DNA of 64,000 nucleotides from Nostoc sp. JL33 (GTDB taxonomy: Bacteria > Cyanobacteriota > Cyanobacteriia > Cyanobacteriales > Nostocaceae): assembly GCF_017114985.1 (NCBI RefSeq), contig NZ_JABXKP010000078.1, forward strand, positions 89,439 to 153,438. Direction: 5' to 3'. A program made the translations under genes and the position numbers. Below, piece by piece: positions 36,699 to 45,250 of the stretch. Numbering within the stretch: position 1 is the first letter of the stretch; every line of letters begins with the position of its first letter. The notes under the pieces are model-generated. The model saw nothing but the letters and a program-made list of their open reading frames with translations, ran no database searches and was not told the DNA's origin.

Positions 36699-36744
36699 CA
36701 TCTATTACCAAAATCAACATTGTTGTTGATTTTGGTAATAGATG
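36699..36744. repeat. Perfect 21-bp hairpin near the left end of the TnpB element
   Basis: Arms 36699-36719 and 36724-36744 are exactly complementary with a TTGT loop. It starts 10 bases after the RHH stop and ends about 60 bases from the left junction. There is no T-run. It may end the RHH transcript or act in element DNA processing in addition to the smaller subterminal hairpin. Confidence 0.85.
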
Positions 36745-36806
36745 CAAACGTCGTCAACCGCTCTAATCCCCAACCTACTAAGAGTTGAGATTGGGGACTG
36801 CCGCGA

Positions 36807-36899
36807 TACGTTCAAAAGCTTAAGGTCACATTCAGCAATAGACTTAAAGCCCTTCAAAACAATCCTTGATAGTTGGCTGTCACTGGTCAGATCGCTCAT
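36807..36899 (-). pseudogene. N-terminal fragment of the interrupted AAA ATPase
   Basis: The ATG at 36899 begins MSDLTSDSQLSRIVLKGFKS and continues to …DLKLLNV at the element junction, 31 codons. RIVLKGFKSI is the usual first strand of SMC-like AAA_21 ATPases. Joining this to 35128 gives …LKLLNV-LIGCNGAGKSNF in frame, the expected strand-P-loop order. Confidence 0.85.
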
Positions 36900-36900
36900 G

Positions 36901-37232
36901 GAATGGTTTCCTGATTTTTAAGCTTTTGGGCTGCTTATTTCACAAATAGACCTCAATAGTAATTGTGATTTAGCTTATCTAGCTAGGGTCAGTACATTTT
37001 ATCAATAATTTCTGATATATTGGCATTAAATCTTGCTTGTTGACAATATTCAAAAGGTAAATCTTTATTATTGCGTTAATACATAAATAAAGCTTTTTGT
37101 CCAGAGTAATTTGCATACTCTTACATACGCTTGGGTTAAGTAGAGACTAGCAATTGCTAGTCTCTACATACCAAAAATCCTTAATCCAAGCGTATTGAGT
37201 TAAATATGGAACAGCTTATCCCTTCTAACTTA
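36901..37232. other. Region downstream of susA
   Basis: About 330 bases with no gene. It contains the composite inverted-repeat element at 37126-37194. Confidence 0.5.
37126..37194. mobile_element. 69-bp composite inverted-repeat element downstream of susA
   Basis: The outer arms TACGCTTGGGTTAAG (37126-37140) and CTTAATCCAAGCGTA (37180-37194) match with one difference. Inside, 37140-37167 is a perfect 28-base palindrome (half-site GTAGAGACTAGCAA). It lies 39 bases after the susA stop and may double as its terminator. Confidence 0.75.
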
Positions 37233-39653
37233 TTATCGGTACTTATGCTGCTCTAATAGCTGTTGCGCTCTTGGCTTGTAAATTAAATAGAACAAAGCCT
37301 CAAGATAACGCAGCAAATCTTCCCGATTCTCCTTCGAGGTAAAGTTCCAGAAGCCATAAATCCGTGCTAATGATAACAGCTTGGTAGTGTGAATTTTCCA
37401 AGTATAGGTGCTATAAACCCGGTCAATTCCTCGCTGCGAAATTTCATTCCAATAGTTAGGATTCTGTTCGCATTTTGTGATAAATTCCACAATTTTTGTG
37501 GCTGTGTCATCTAAATTCGTTGGGTTAATCAAAAAGCCATTAACCTTATCTTGAATAATCTCCAGTGGCCCACCAAACTGGGTGGCAAAAGTTGGTAATC
37601 CTGAAACCATCGATTCTAAAATTGTCAACCCAAAAGCTTCAAATAAAGCTGGTTGTACAAAAATTCCCTGATGATCGGCAATGACTCGGTAAATTTCACC
37701 AGAATCAGTTTTAGTCAGGCGCACACCCAGCCAACGAATCTTTCCGTGGAGATTGTACTCCTCAATTATTTGGTAGAGTTTGATAATTTCGTCACGTTCT
37801 TCGTTGTCGCCTGATTCTTCGACGCGCAATTTACCCGCCACCAAAATTAAATTGCAATGCTCTTGTAATTCTTTACTTTGACCATAACATTCAGCTAAAC
37901 CTGTGAGGTTTTTGATGTGGTCAAGACGCGCCATTGAGAAGAGAGGGCGCTTGTTAGGATCGTCGAGTTTGCCAAAGATTTGCGTGGGGTCTTCCAGAGT
38001 AAAGAGTGTTTCTGCAAGGCGTTGGCGATCGCTCTCTACTCGGTCTTTAGTCCGGGTGTAGGGGAAGTAATTATTTTCGTTTACTCCCGGCGGTACGACA
38101 TTAAATTTGGGACTAAATAATTCAATGCCATTGGTCACATGGTACAACTCCGGCATAGTGAAGCACTTATAAGACTCGTACTGTCCCACGCTATCCGGTG
38201 TTCCGACAATTTCTTGGTAGGTGCTGCTGACAACAAAATTAGCAGCATTCATTGCAATCAAATCAGCTGTGAATTGCAATGAAAAATGATATTTCTCCTC
38301 TAATTCTTGCCAGTAGAGGTTACTGAACAAGTATTTAGATTTCTCCAAAGCATGGGCAACATTGCATTGGGTAACTTTCAGCCGTCGCGCCAGCAAGAAT
38401 GCCACTAAATTCCCATCAGTATAGTTTCCAACTATTAAGTCAGGTGTGCCTTGAAATTCTGCCCGTAGTTCTCTTTCTGAATCAATGGCGAAAGTTTCTA
38501 GATAAGGCCAAAACTCAAACCGGGAAATCCAGTTTTGAGTCATGTTAGGATTAAATTCCCGTAAAGGCACTCGCAAAATCCAGGCATTTTCCGTACCGTG
38601 GACTTTTTCTAGCCGTTGATTACAAAGGGTGCCATCACTATTGGGAATCAAGCGGGTGAGAATAATTACCTTTGGCTCGACATTCAATTTCTCTAAACCC
38701 GCAAGCAGGACATCTTCTTGTAGCTGCTTCTCTAGACTCTTTGCCTGGTCAAGGACGTAAACTACCTGACCGCCAGTATCGGGACGCCCCAACACTCCCT
38801 CTTGCCCAAACCAACCGTGAGCTGACACCAAGACGATTTTAAAAATCATCGGAACCCGTGAAATGAAGGCTTCTAGGGTCTGAGGATCGGCAGAATCAAT
38901 CAATTCATCGAGAATATTTAAAGTTTCCCGCACTCGCCCTGCGGTGTTACCCCAACCCGGTTCAAAACCCATTGACTGCAATTGGAATCGGAATTGTTCG
39001 TAGGGTTCATCTTCGGGGCGATTATTAACAAAACCGATAGCTTTCTTAACTTGCTCGGAAAGTTGCTGCTGTGATTGAATGCGATCGTTAAGCAGCAGTT
39101 GAACACCGTTGTAGTGGTGCAGCCGCAAGAAATTCAATAAGCTGTCCAGCAATTGTTTGGAGTCTTGAAATAGTTGGCTGGATAGATAGCGGTTGAGAAA
39201 TTGTACCCCCTTACCAATATTTTTGGGGTCGCGGATTGTTGGAGAGTAGTCATAAAACGGGCCGAAGTCCAATTCTAGCAGGTCGCCCTCGTTAGGATGA
39301 TATTTGTTCACCAAGCGATCGCGCATATCCAACAGATCCTGCACCGTCATCGGTTCAATGCTCAAGTCTGATGTCAACCGATAAACTTCTTGGCTGGCAA
39401 TCTTAGAACGGATAATCAAACAAAAGTTTGACTCCTCCTGAATAATTTCCTGAGTATAGTAAATAAGTTTGCCTAACTCAGAGGTAGCGTAAAATTCCTC
39501 AGGTTTCTGGGACTTTGAGCAATACTCACTATATACATTAAGTATGTCGTTCCGCAGTAAGTACTTCTTTTCTTGTTGGCGTAATTCACTAAGAAAGGAA
39601 CGCAAATCACTTTTTTCTTCACTATCTAAGACTGCTTGAAGCAATTCAGACAT
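37233..39653 (-). CDS. susA: Sucrose synthase
   Basis: This 806-residue enzyme, the length of Nostoc SusA, reversibly splits sucrose with UDP/ADP to fructose and a sugar nucleotide. The N-terminal regulatory region is followed by the GT4 core: HGWFGQEGVLGRPDTGGQVVYVLDQ (about residues 281-305) and the donor-site FVQPALFEAFGLTILESMVSGLPTFATQFGGP (about 670-700). In heterocystous cyanobacteria it links photosynthate to nitrogen-fixing cells and glycogen. It is monocistronic here. Confidence 0.97.
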   Translation of the reverse strand: MSELLQAVLDSEEKSDLRSFLSELRQQEKKYLLRNDILNVYSEYCSKSQKPEEFYATSELGKLIYYTQEIIQEESNFCLIIRSKIASQEVYRLTSDLSIEPMTVQDLLDMRDRLVNKYHPNEGDLLELDFGPFYDYSPTIRDPKNIGKGVQFLNRYLSSQLFQDSKQLLDSLLNFLRLHHYNGVQLLLNDRIQSQQQLSEQVKKAIGFVNNRPEDEPYEQFRFQLQSMGFEPGWGNTAGRVRETLNILDELIDSADPQTLEAFISRVPMIFKIVLVSAHGWFGQEGVLGRPDTGGQVVYVLDQAKSLEKQLQEDVLLAGLEKLNVEPKVIILTRLIPNSDGTLCNQRLEKVHGTENAWILRVPLREFNPNMTQNWISRFEFWPYLETFAIDSERELRAEFQGTPDLIVGNYTDGNLVAFLLARRLKVTQCNVAHALEKSKYLFSNLYWQELEEKYHFSLQFTADLIAMNAANFVVSSTYQEIVGTPDSVGQYESYKCFTMPELYHVTNGIELFSPKFNVVPPGVNENNYFPYTRTKDRVESDRQRLAETLFTLEDPTQIFGKLDDPNKRPLFSMARLDHIKNLTGLAECYGQSKELQEHCNLILVAGKLRVEESGDNEERDEIIKLYQIIEEYNLHGKIRWLGVRLTKTDSGEIYRVIADHQGIFVQPALFEAFGLTILESMVSGLPTFATQFGGPLEIIQDKVNGFLINPTNLDDTATKIVEFITKCEQNPNYWNEISQRGIDRVYSTYTWKIHTTKLLSLARIYGFWNFTSKENREDLLRYLEALFYLIYKPRAQQLLEQHKYR

Positions 39654-39982
39654 AGCAACTCCACTAGATGACGATGTTTGTATTGTTGACTTTCAAGACG
39701 AGACAAATAAGCCTCTACCTTTTCTTAAACCACATATAAACACGAAATAACACAGATAAATCATATTTATCTGTGTACCTATAAGTAGCAACTTTTCAGA
39801 TTGCACTTAAATCGTGTTCTGCTTTAACTAAAGTATCTATGACTCAATCTTTATGGATCTAACTAAAGGAATACAATTTTTATTTCTTTTGATAGAGGTT
39901 AGGAAAAAACTCTCTAAAAATAATTTGGGCACAACCTGTCACGCCCTCAACTACTTGATTTATTCTTTACTATATCATTTAT
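39654..39982. promoter_or_regulatory. Upstream region of susA with a 12-bp palindrome
   Basis: The interval holds ACACAGATAAAT (39750-39761) and its exact complement (39765-39776) with a 3-base loop, about 97 bases before the susA start. It could be an operator or a dispersed repeat; nothing else stands out. Confidence 0.45.
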
Positions 39983-40216
39983 TTGGGTGTATCTGATTAT
40001 CAACACCCCGTTAACAATTCAAAATTCAAACATGGTTTCATCAGGGAATTTAAACATAAGTTAACAGCTTGTGACCACACTATAGACAGCATTGTGATTA
40101 TCTCTTTGCTTGCCTTCTGTTGGCTGACTTTTATGATTATTCGTGTGTTCAAAAATTCAAAAACTTCTGAAGCTCAAATTCCCGACTTCTTGGAGAAGTC
40201 GGGAATCTTAATATAA
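39983..40216 (+). CDS. Small hypothetical protein with one membrane helix (doubtful)
   Basis: A 77-codon TTG-started frame with one hydrophobic helix (SIVIISLLAFCWLTFMIIRVF, about residues 37-57). Its last dozen codons are the hairpin repeat at 40178-40204, so the original 3' end, if any, has been replaced. No homologue comes to mind. Confidence 0.25.
   Translation: MGVSDYQHPVNNSKFKHGFIREFKHKLTACDHTIDSIVIISLLAFCWLTFMIIRVFKNSKTSEAQIPDFLEKSGILI
40178..40204. repeat. Hairpin repeat TTCCCGACTTCT / AGAAGTCGGGAA (copy A)
   Basis: Perfect 12-bp arms with a TGG loop. The same hairpin with compensatory changes lies at 56618-56646 and 59903-59931. Confidence 0.85.
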
Positions 40217-40746
40217 AAAGGGTGTGAATAATTAAAGGTTTATAGTCAGTTAGGGTTTAATTAATTTTACATTGCGTAACATAGTTTGATTTATTCTTGC
40301 CCACTTATATCATTTCCGGTAAATTAGTTGTGATATGTCATTGCGTTCGCTTCTCTACGAGACGCTGTGCGAACGGGAGCAATGACAAGTGTTTAACCGG
40401 ACATGATGATATTACTTATCAAATTTTTTTACACTATCGTCGTTGTATAGACACTTACTCTTGCAAAGAAGCAAGCTACGCAAAGCCTCTCCTTGGCGCA
40501 GCCTCTCGTAGAGAAGAGTTGTGGCTTGTTATAAGACATTGCACACCTAATTTTCATTTAGGAAGTAGATTTGCTTATATACATCAACTTATTGATAAGA
40601 TAAGCTAATAAATCATCGTAAGTTTGCAACCCTTTCAAGTCCCTGAACTCGTAGAGAGCAGATCCTTTCGGAAGTAATGGTTATCAATGTTCACAACCAA
40701 AACCCATATTCTATAGTAATATATGAATCACTATGAAATTATATAG
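40217..40746. other. Repeat-rich intergenic region
   Basis: About 530 bases without a convincing gene; the 103-codon + frame at 40297 is made of repeat sequence. It holds the element at 40307-40412 and palindromic GCAAGCTACGC…CTCTCGTAGAGAAG sequence (about 40468-40518). Confidence 0.6.
40307..40412. mobile_element. MITE-like element with nested hairpin
   Basis: Imperfect ends (ATATCATTTCCGGTAAA at 40307; the complement of ATATCATCATGTCCGGTTAAA at the right) enclose TGTCATTGC (40336-40344) and GCAATGACA (40379-40387) arms. GTTCGC/GCGAAC lies further in, so the element can fold into one long hairpin. Confidence 0.6.
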
Positions 40747-40820
40747 GGCGAACGATGGGAATTGAACCCACGAATGGTGGTACCACAAACCACTGCCTTA
40801 ACCACTTGGCTACGCTCGCC
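40747..40820 (-). tRNA. trnH: tRNA-His (GTG)
   Basis: The - strand folds as a cloverleaf of 74 bases. The anticodon stem GTGGT/ACCAC holds loop TTGTGGT with anticodon GTG. The extra encoded G at -1 pairs with the discriminator C73, the identity mark of tRNA-His. The T arm is GTGGG TTCAATT CCCAT. No CCA is encoded. Confidence 0.95.
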
Positions 40821-40944
40821 ATTCAACAATTTCAATTATAGCAATTATTTGGCAAGCGAGCAAGAGTTTTTGTTAAAGGAACGGACTCAGTTGATTTAGA
40901 GTCTCCCGAATCTAAGTGATTATAATGAATTTTAGTTGGCAAAC

Positions 40945-41328
40945 ATGAAACCCTTAACCATCATTGCATATACTGGAGCAGCAGCAGGACTCGCCGCCTT
41001 GGGTGTGACAATGGCGAAGACCAATCCCAGTCAGGTTAAATATGAAGAATATGCAGTACAACGGCTGACAAAATACTTAAAAACCGATGTATGTAAAAAA
41101 ACCACGAATATTATAGAAAATTTAATCCGTTTTAATTGTGATAAGTTGGTTGACTCGGCTAACCCGCAAATGCAAGAAATTATTGCCAAGACTACAGAAA
41201 GACAAAATTACATTATTTTTAGCATTTACCGTACAGATTTAAAAATAAATTCTTGGATACCTTCTTACAAATTTGAAACAGTGGCAGCTTTTGATCAATT
41301 TTATACTTACACTGCCGAACAACAATAA
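40945..41328 (+). CDS. DUF4359-type small secreted/anchored protein
   Basis: This 127-residue protein, starting at the ATG 40945 (a TTG three codons upstream is less likely), has an N-terminal hydrophobic stretch (LTIIAYTGAAAGLAALGVTMA), then KTNPSQVKYEEYAVQRLTKYL, two cysteine-containing segments (VCKKT, FNCDKL) and a C-terminal FSIYRTDL strand. This fits the DUF4359 family of cyanobacterial envelope proteins. Function unknown. Confidence 0.75.
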   Translation: MKPLTIIAYTGAAAGLAALGVTMAKTNPSQVKYEEYAVQRLTKYLKTDVCKKTTNIIENLIRFNCDKLVDSANPQMQEIIAKTTERQNYIIFSIYRTDLKINSWIPSYKFETVAAFDQFYTYTAEQQ

Positions 41329-41617
41329 GGCAAGGAGCAGAGGCAGAATATAAAAGTGATTAAGAATACTTCTATTTAGTAATTGATAATAGTTTCAACG
41401 ATCGCCAGAGTACTTGTAGCGGTTATCACTTCGGTGCCATCCAGTCGTCACCTCGCCCCGTATTTGAGTAAAGCAAACACTCCCCTTTGATCTCACAAAG
41501 AGGGGTTGGGGGTGAGGCTGAATAATGTACTTCATGGAAACGAGAACTGCTATATTACTACCAGCTTAAGATTAAGTAAGATATGAGAATTAGTAACTGA
41601 GAGTTGAAGCTTTGCCG

Positions 41618-42364
41618 ATGTCATCTGCCTATCTGCTAGTATCTCACGGAAGTCGCGATCGCCGCCCAGAAATTGCTATGCAGCAACTAGCAAAGCTGGT
41701 ATGTCAGAAATTGCCAAAAAATCACAATCCATTAAATAGCGAACATCTGGTTGGCATAGCTGTTTTAGAAATGAGTCCTCAGCCTTTGCATGAGCAGATT
41801 CAAGAATTTGCCAAGAGCGCTTTTGGCGATTGCACACTGTCTCAAAACGAGAATCGCTTAAAAATTGTACCGCTATTTCTGCTGCCGGGAGTGCATGTCA
41901 TGACAGATATTCCCGCCGAAGTAGCACTTGCACAACAGGCTGTTGGTCAAGATATCATGATTGATCTGCAACCATACTTAGGTTCTCACCCAGATTTGGA
42001 AAAATTACTGGCAAAGCAAATTGCTACTATAGAAGCACAAGCATGGATTTTGTTAACTCATGGTAGCCGTCGCCCCGATTCGGAAAAACCAGTCCAAGCA
42101 ATAGCAAGAAGTTTGGGAGCAGTGGCTGCTTATTGGTCTGTACCTGGTAGTTTAGAATCACGGGTGAAAGAGTTGGTAGCTTCTGGTTATAAAGAAATTG
42201 CAATTTTGCCATACTTTTTATTCGCTGGTGGAATAACCGATGCGATCGCCGCCTCAATAGAGGAACTAAAATTACAATTTTCTGCGGTGAATTTCCAATT
42301 GGCAGAACCACTGGGAGCAAGTGCAGAATTAGCCGAGTTAATTTGGGATTTAATAGATAGATGA
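41618..42364 (+). CDS. Sirohydrochlorin chelatase (CbiX/SirB-like)
   Basis: This protein of 248 residues from the ATG at 41618 is a two-domain class II chelatase. Metal-binding histidines appear in LLVSHGSRDRRPE (about residues 6-18) and in the second half as LLTHGSRRPDSE (about 145-156). It inserts Fe2+ (siroheme) or Co2+ (cobalamin) into sirohydrochlorin. Its stop overlaps the start of cobA (ATGA), so the two successive enzymes of the pathway are coupled. Confidence 0.9.
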   Translation: MSSAYLLVSHGSRDRRPEIAMQQLAKLVCQKLPKNHNPLNSEHLVGIAVLEMSPQPLHEQIQEFAKSAFGDCTLSQNENRLKIVPLFLLPGVHVMTDIPAEVALAQQAVGQDIMIDLQPYLGSHPDLEKLLAKQIATIEAQAWILLTHGSRRPDSEKPVQAIARSLGAVAAYWSVPGSLESRVKELVASGYKEIAILPYFLFAGGITDAIAASIEELKLQFSAVNFQLAEPLGASAELAELIWDLIDR

Positions 42365-43140
42365 ACCGCACAGAAAAACAGGAGAACAAGTATTTGGGAA
42401 AGGTTTATTTAGTAGGTGCGGGGCCAGGAGATCCAGGACTAATCACCCTGAAGGCGAAAGGTTTATTGGAATGTGCAGATGTAGTTATCTATGATGCCTT
42501 AGTCAGTCCAGCAATTCTGGCAATGATTAATCCCCAAGCAGAGCAAATTAATGCTGGTAAACGTGCGGGGAGACATTCGTTGTTGCAAGAAGAAACAACT
42601 CAATTGCTGATTGATAAAGCGCAGGATCATGCAATTGTGGTGCGCTTAAAGGGTGGCGATCCGTTTATTTTTGGTCGCGGTGGCGAAGAGATGGCAGAAT
42701 TAGTCAACGCGGGAATCTCAACGGAAGTTGTGCCCGGTATCACATCCGGGATTGCAGCCGCCGCCTATGCAGGTATCCCTTTGACTCATCGTCTGTATAG
42801 TTCATCCGTGACATTTGTTACGGGTCATGAAGCGGCGGGTAAGTATAGACCGCAAGTGAATTGGAATGCGATCGCTCAAGGTTCTGAAACGATTGTAATT
42901 TATATGGGAATTCACAATCTGCCTTATATTCTGGAACAATTTAGAGCAGCTGGGTTGAATTTAGAAACGCCGATTGCTTTGGTGCGTTGGGGTACGCGAC
43001 CAGAACAAGAAGAATTGATTGGTACTTTAGAGACAATTGTAGAGCAGGTAGAGCAAACTGGATTTGGTGCGCCTGCGATCGCAGTCATTGGACAGGTAGT
43101 AAATATGCACAGTATTTTGTCTGCTTGTCGTCCAGTTTGA
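42361..43140 (+). CDS. cobA: Uroporphyrinogen-III C-methyltransferase (SUMT)
   Basis: This 259-residue enzyme methylates uroporphyrinogen III at C2 and C7 with SAM to give precorrin-2. Signatures: VYLVGAGPGDPGLITLKA (about residues 14-31), VVRLKGGDPFIFGRGGEE (about 94-111), VPGITSGIAAAAYAGIPLTHR. It overlaps the chelatase gene by four bases. A second SUMT domain is encoded at 48149. Confidence 0.96.
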   Translation: MNRTEKQENKYLGKVYLVGAGPGDPGLITLKAKGLLECADVVIYDALVSPAILAMINPQAEQINAGKRAGRHSLLQEETTQLLIDKAQDHAIVVRLKGGDPFIFGRGGEEMAELVNAGISTEVVPGITSGIAAAAYAGIPLTHRLYSSSVTFVTGHEAAGKYRPQVNWNAIAQGSETIVIYMGIHNLPYILEQFRAAGLNLETPIALVRWGTRPEQEELIGTLETIVEQVEQTGFGAPAIAVIGQVVNMHSILSACRPV

Positions 43141-43216
43141 TGGTTGACCCAAAAAAAGAAAAATCACAAGTGTAGAGAAAGCCGTTTAAATGGCGGAGTT
43201 TTGCTCTCCAGGGTCT

Positions 43217-43837
43217 TTAAGTTTCTCGAATCCAAAATGCCAATCCTCCTCCCCTACCGCGAGCTGCAATAAAATCTTTCGTCACTGAAAAGAAGCCAAA
43301 GAAGGGCAGTTTAGCTATGGGCTGGTTGTAGAAATCTTCTGTTTTAACTTTACCAAAACGGATTGGTCTGTTGTAAACAACACGACCAAACAGACTGATA
43401 AGCATGTGGTTAAAATCAAACGCCAATAAATTTTTCTTAGTTGAATATTGCACTGGCCCCGTGAGCTTTAACAAAACTGGGCCAAATTCAACCTGATTAA
43501 CAATTTCGCCTCTGCTTGAATCTTCTGACAAAATGGGATTAAAGGAAACATAAACTGTTATAAACTTGGGTACATAGAAACCCTTGCCTAATAGAATTCC
43601 CCCGCGCTTTCTGACTTTATTAGTGCCAGTGACAAAGGAAAGTTGCCATTTACCTAAAAGAGACTCAAACGGATAAGTTAACCGTTGCTGCTTGGCAGAT
43701 TTTTCTGCTTTTAGCAACGCATTTACTAATATTTCAGGACTAGGGCATCTGCCTCCCTGCCCTCGATACGCAACCGCAGCATAGGATAGCAGGGTAACAA
43801 AGTTAAATGTCGCTGTAAATTTTAAATCAGCCGTCAT
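43217..43837 (-). CDS. Conserved cyanobacterial protein, possibly PAP/fibrillin-like
   Basis: This 206-residue protein has ESLLGKWQLSFVTGTNKVRKRGG (about residues 58-80), the W-x-L/V-x-Y/F-T/V-T pattern that opens plastid-lipid-associated (fibrillin) domains, then long beta strands (VEFGPVLLKLTGPVQYSTKKNLLAFDFNH). The C-terminus (FFSVTKDFIAARGRGGGLAFWIRE) is basic. The fibrillin relation is tentative. Confidence 0.55.
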   Translation of the reverse strand: MTADLKFTATFNFVTLLSYAAVAYRGQGGRCPSPEILVNALLKAEKSAKQQRLTYPFESLLGKWQLSFVTGTNKVRKRGGILLGKGFYVPKFITVYVSFNPILSEDSSRGEIVNQVEFGPVLLKLTGPVQYSTKKNLLAFDFNHMLISLFGRVVYNRPIRFGKVKTEDFYNQPIAKLPFFGFFSVTKDFIAARGRGGGLAFWIRET

Positions 43838-44290
43838 AAAAGCACTCTGGATTTAACTATTTCTTTGGTTTATTGAAGAGATTGTACCGTTATCGGGAGT
43901 CGGGAAGAAGTATTCTCATGGTTGGTTGTAAGATTTTATCGGCATTGAAACCCAAAAACTACCAACCTCTGGTTCGTGGACTGCTGCCGAATTAGACTAA
44001 ACTGTTCCACATTTAACTTGCTGCCATTAGGGTGGGCAAGATGCCCACCCCACAAGAGTTAGGTTTAAATTGGGTTATGCTTTCTTAGATGTTTTTCAGC
44101 TTATAGACAGCAGGCCCTAAATGGGCATTCCCATGCTTTGGCTGCCAAGGAGATAATGTCATGTCACCTTGACAGGACTAATCCTGCCCCCCGATGAAAA
44201 TACAGTGCGTCTAGACCTTTGGCTCTTGTTAATGACCAAATTCTGTAACAATGGTTAACAATAAGCCAGAATACTGAATCTAAGCTACTC
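43838..44290. other. Intergenic region upstream of hpt with a G+C-rich hairpin
   Basis: About 450 bases with no gene. GGGTGGGCA AGA TGCCCACCC (about 44030-44050) forms a 9-bp hairpin; related GGGGTGGGC strings lie near 8105 and 9090. A second structured stretch (about 44110-44205, GGCCCTAAATGGGC, TGTCATGTCACCTTGACA) could be a leader or small RNA but matches nothing I know. Confidence 0.45.
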
Positions 44291-45247
44291 ATGAGCCAGA
44301 GTTCTCAAAACAGCCCTTTGCCACGCAAAGCCGTTCAATCATATTTCCATTGGTTATACGCTTTCTGGAAATTCTCTCGTCCTCACACGATTATTGGTAC
44401 AAGTCTGAGTGTGTTGAGTTTGTATTTAATTGCCATTGCTGTTTCCTCGACTGGATTTTCTGGCATTCCACTGAGTCGGGTTTTGGGCGCATGGATTGCT
44501 TGTTTGTGTGGCAATGTCTATATTGTGGGGCTAAATCAATTAGAAGATGTTGATATTGACAAGATTAATAAGCCTCATTTACCGTTGGCATCAGGTGAGT
44601 TTTCCCAACAGACGGGGCAATTAATTGTTGCTTTGACTGGGATTTTGGCGCTAGTTGTGGCGTGGCTAACTGGGCCATTCTTATTTGGTATGGTGGCGAT
44701 TAGTTTGGCGATTGGTACTGCTTATTCTTTACCGCCAATTCGCTTGAAACAGTTTCCATTTTGGGCAGCGCTATGTATTTTTTCGGTGCGCGGCACAATT
44801 GTTAATTTAGGATTGTATTTGCATTATAGTTGGGTGCTGAAACAAAGCCAAGGAATTCCGCCCGTGGTGTGGGCGCTGACATTATTTATCTTGGTGTTTA
44901 CCTTTGCGATCGCTATCTTTAAAGATATACCAGATATGGAAGGCGATCGCCTCTATAATATCTCTACTTTCACTATCCAACTCGGTTCGCAGGCTGTGTT
45001 TAATCTGGCTCTTTGGGTGATAACTGTCTGCTATCTAGGAATAATTCTAGTTGGTGTGCTAGATATAGCCTCAGTTAACCCTATATTTCTGGTAATTGCC
45101 CATTTAGCGCTGCTAGCTTGGATGTGGTTACGGAGTTTGGCTGTAGACTTACAAGATAAAAGTGCGATCGCTCAATTCTACCAATTTATCTGGAAACTCT
45201 TTTTTATCGAATATCTGATTTTTCCTATCGCCTGTTTTTTGGCTTAG
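44291..45247 (+). CDS. hpt: Homogentisate phytyltransferase
   Basis: This 318-residue UbiA-family membrane prenyltransferase has about nine membrane helices and both Asp-rich sites: NQLEDVDIDKINKP (about residues 81-94) and KDIPDMEGD (about 213-221). The N-terminal FWKFSRPHTIIGTSLSVLSLYLIA is typical of the tocopherol/plastoquinone branch. It joins homogentisate to phytyl diphosphate, the committed step of tocopherol synthesis. The TPR gene starts 3 bases after its stop. Confidence 0.92.
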   Translation: MSQSSQNSPLPRKAVQSYFHWLYAFWKFSRPHTIIGTSLSVLSLYLIAIAVSSTGFSGIPLSRVLGAWIACLCGNVYIVGLNQLEDVDIDKINKPHLPLASGEFSQQTGQLIVALTGILALVVAWLTGPFLFGMVAISLAIGTAYSLPPIRLKQFPFWAALCIFSVRGTIVNLGLYLHYSWVLKQSQGIPPVVWALTLFILVFTFAIAIFKDIPDMEGDRLYNISTFTIQLGSQAVFNLALWVITVCYLGIILVGVLDIASVNPIFLVIAHLALLAWMWLRSLAVDLQDKSAIAQFYQFIWKLFFIEYLIFPIACFLA

Positions 45248-45250
45248 ACA

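Larger units (their letters stand above)
35129..36806 (-). mobile_element. IS200/IS605-family (IS1341-type) element with tnpB and an RHH gene, no tnpA
   Basis: The host gene is split between …AACGTA (36812-36807) and CTTATTGG (from 35128), and the element's far end also reads AACGTA (35134-35129). The boundary can sit anywhere in that hexamer, giving a 1678-bp insert. No target duplication is needed, as usual for this family. Subterminal hairpins are present at both ends: left TCCCCAA/TTGGGGA (36767-36773 with 36791-36797), right CCCCTGGCT/AGCCAGGGG (35147-35155 with 35167-35175). No Y1 transposase gene is present, so movement needs help in trans. Confidence 0.88.

Noticed and set aside
36724..36899. 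61-codon - strand frame read as one small protein
   Set aside because: Its first 31 codons are the broken ATPase and the rest is the left end of the TnpB element, so it is not a separate gene.
40297..40608. 103-codon + strand frame
   Set aside because: Built from palindromic dispersed repeats (CTCTACGAGACGC…, GCAAGCTACGC…); Cys/Arg-rich artefact.
41329..41617. Cobalamin riboswitch ahead of the chelatase-cobA pair
   Set aside because: I looked for the B12-box (GCCACTG-type) and its surrounding stems and did not find them.
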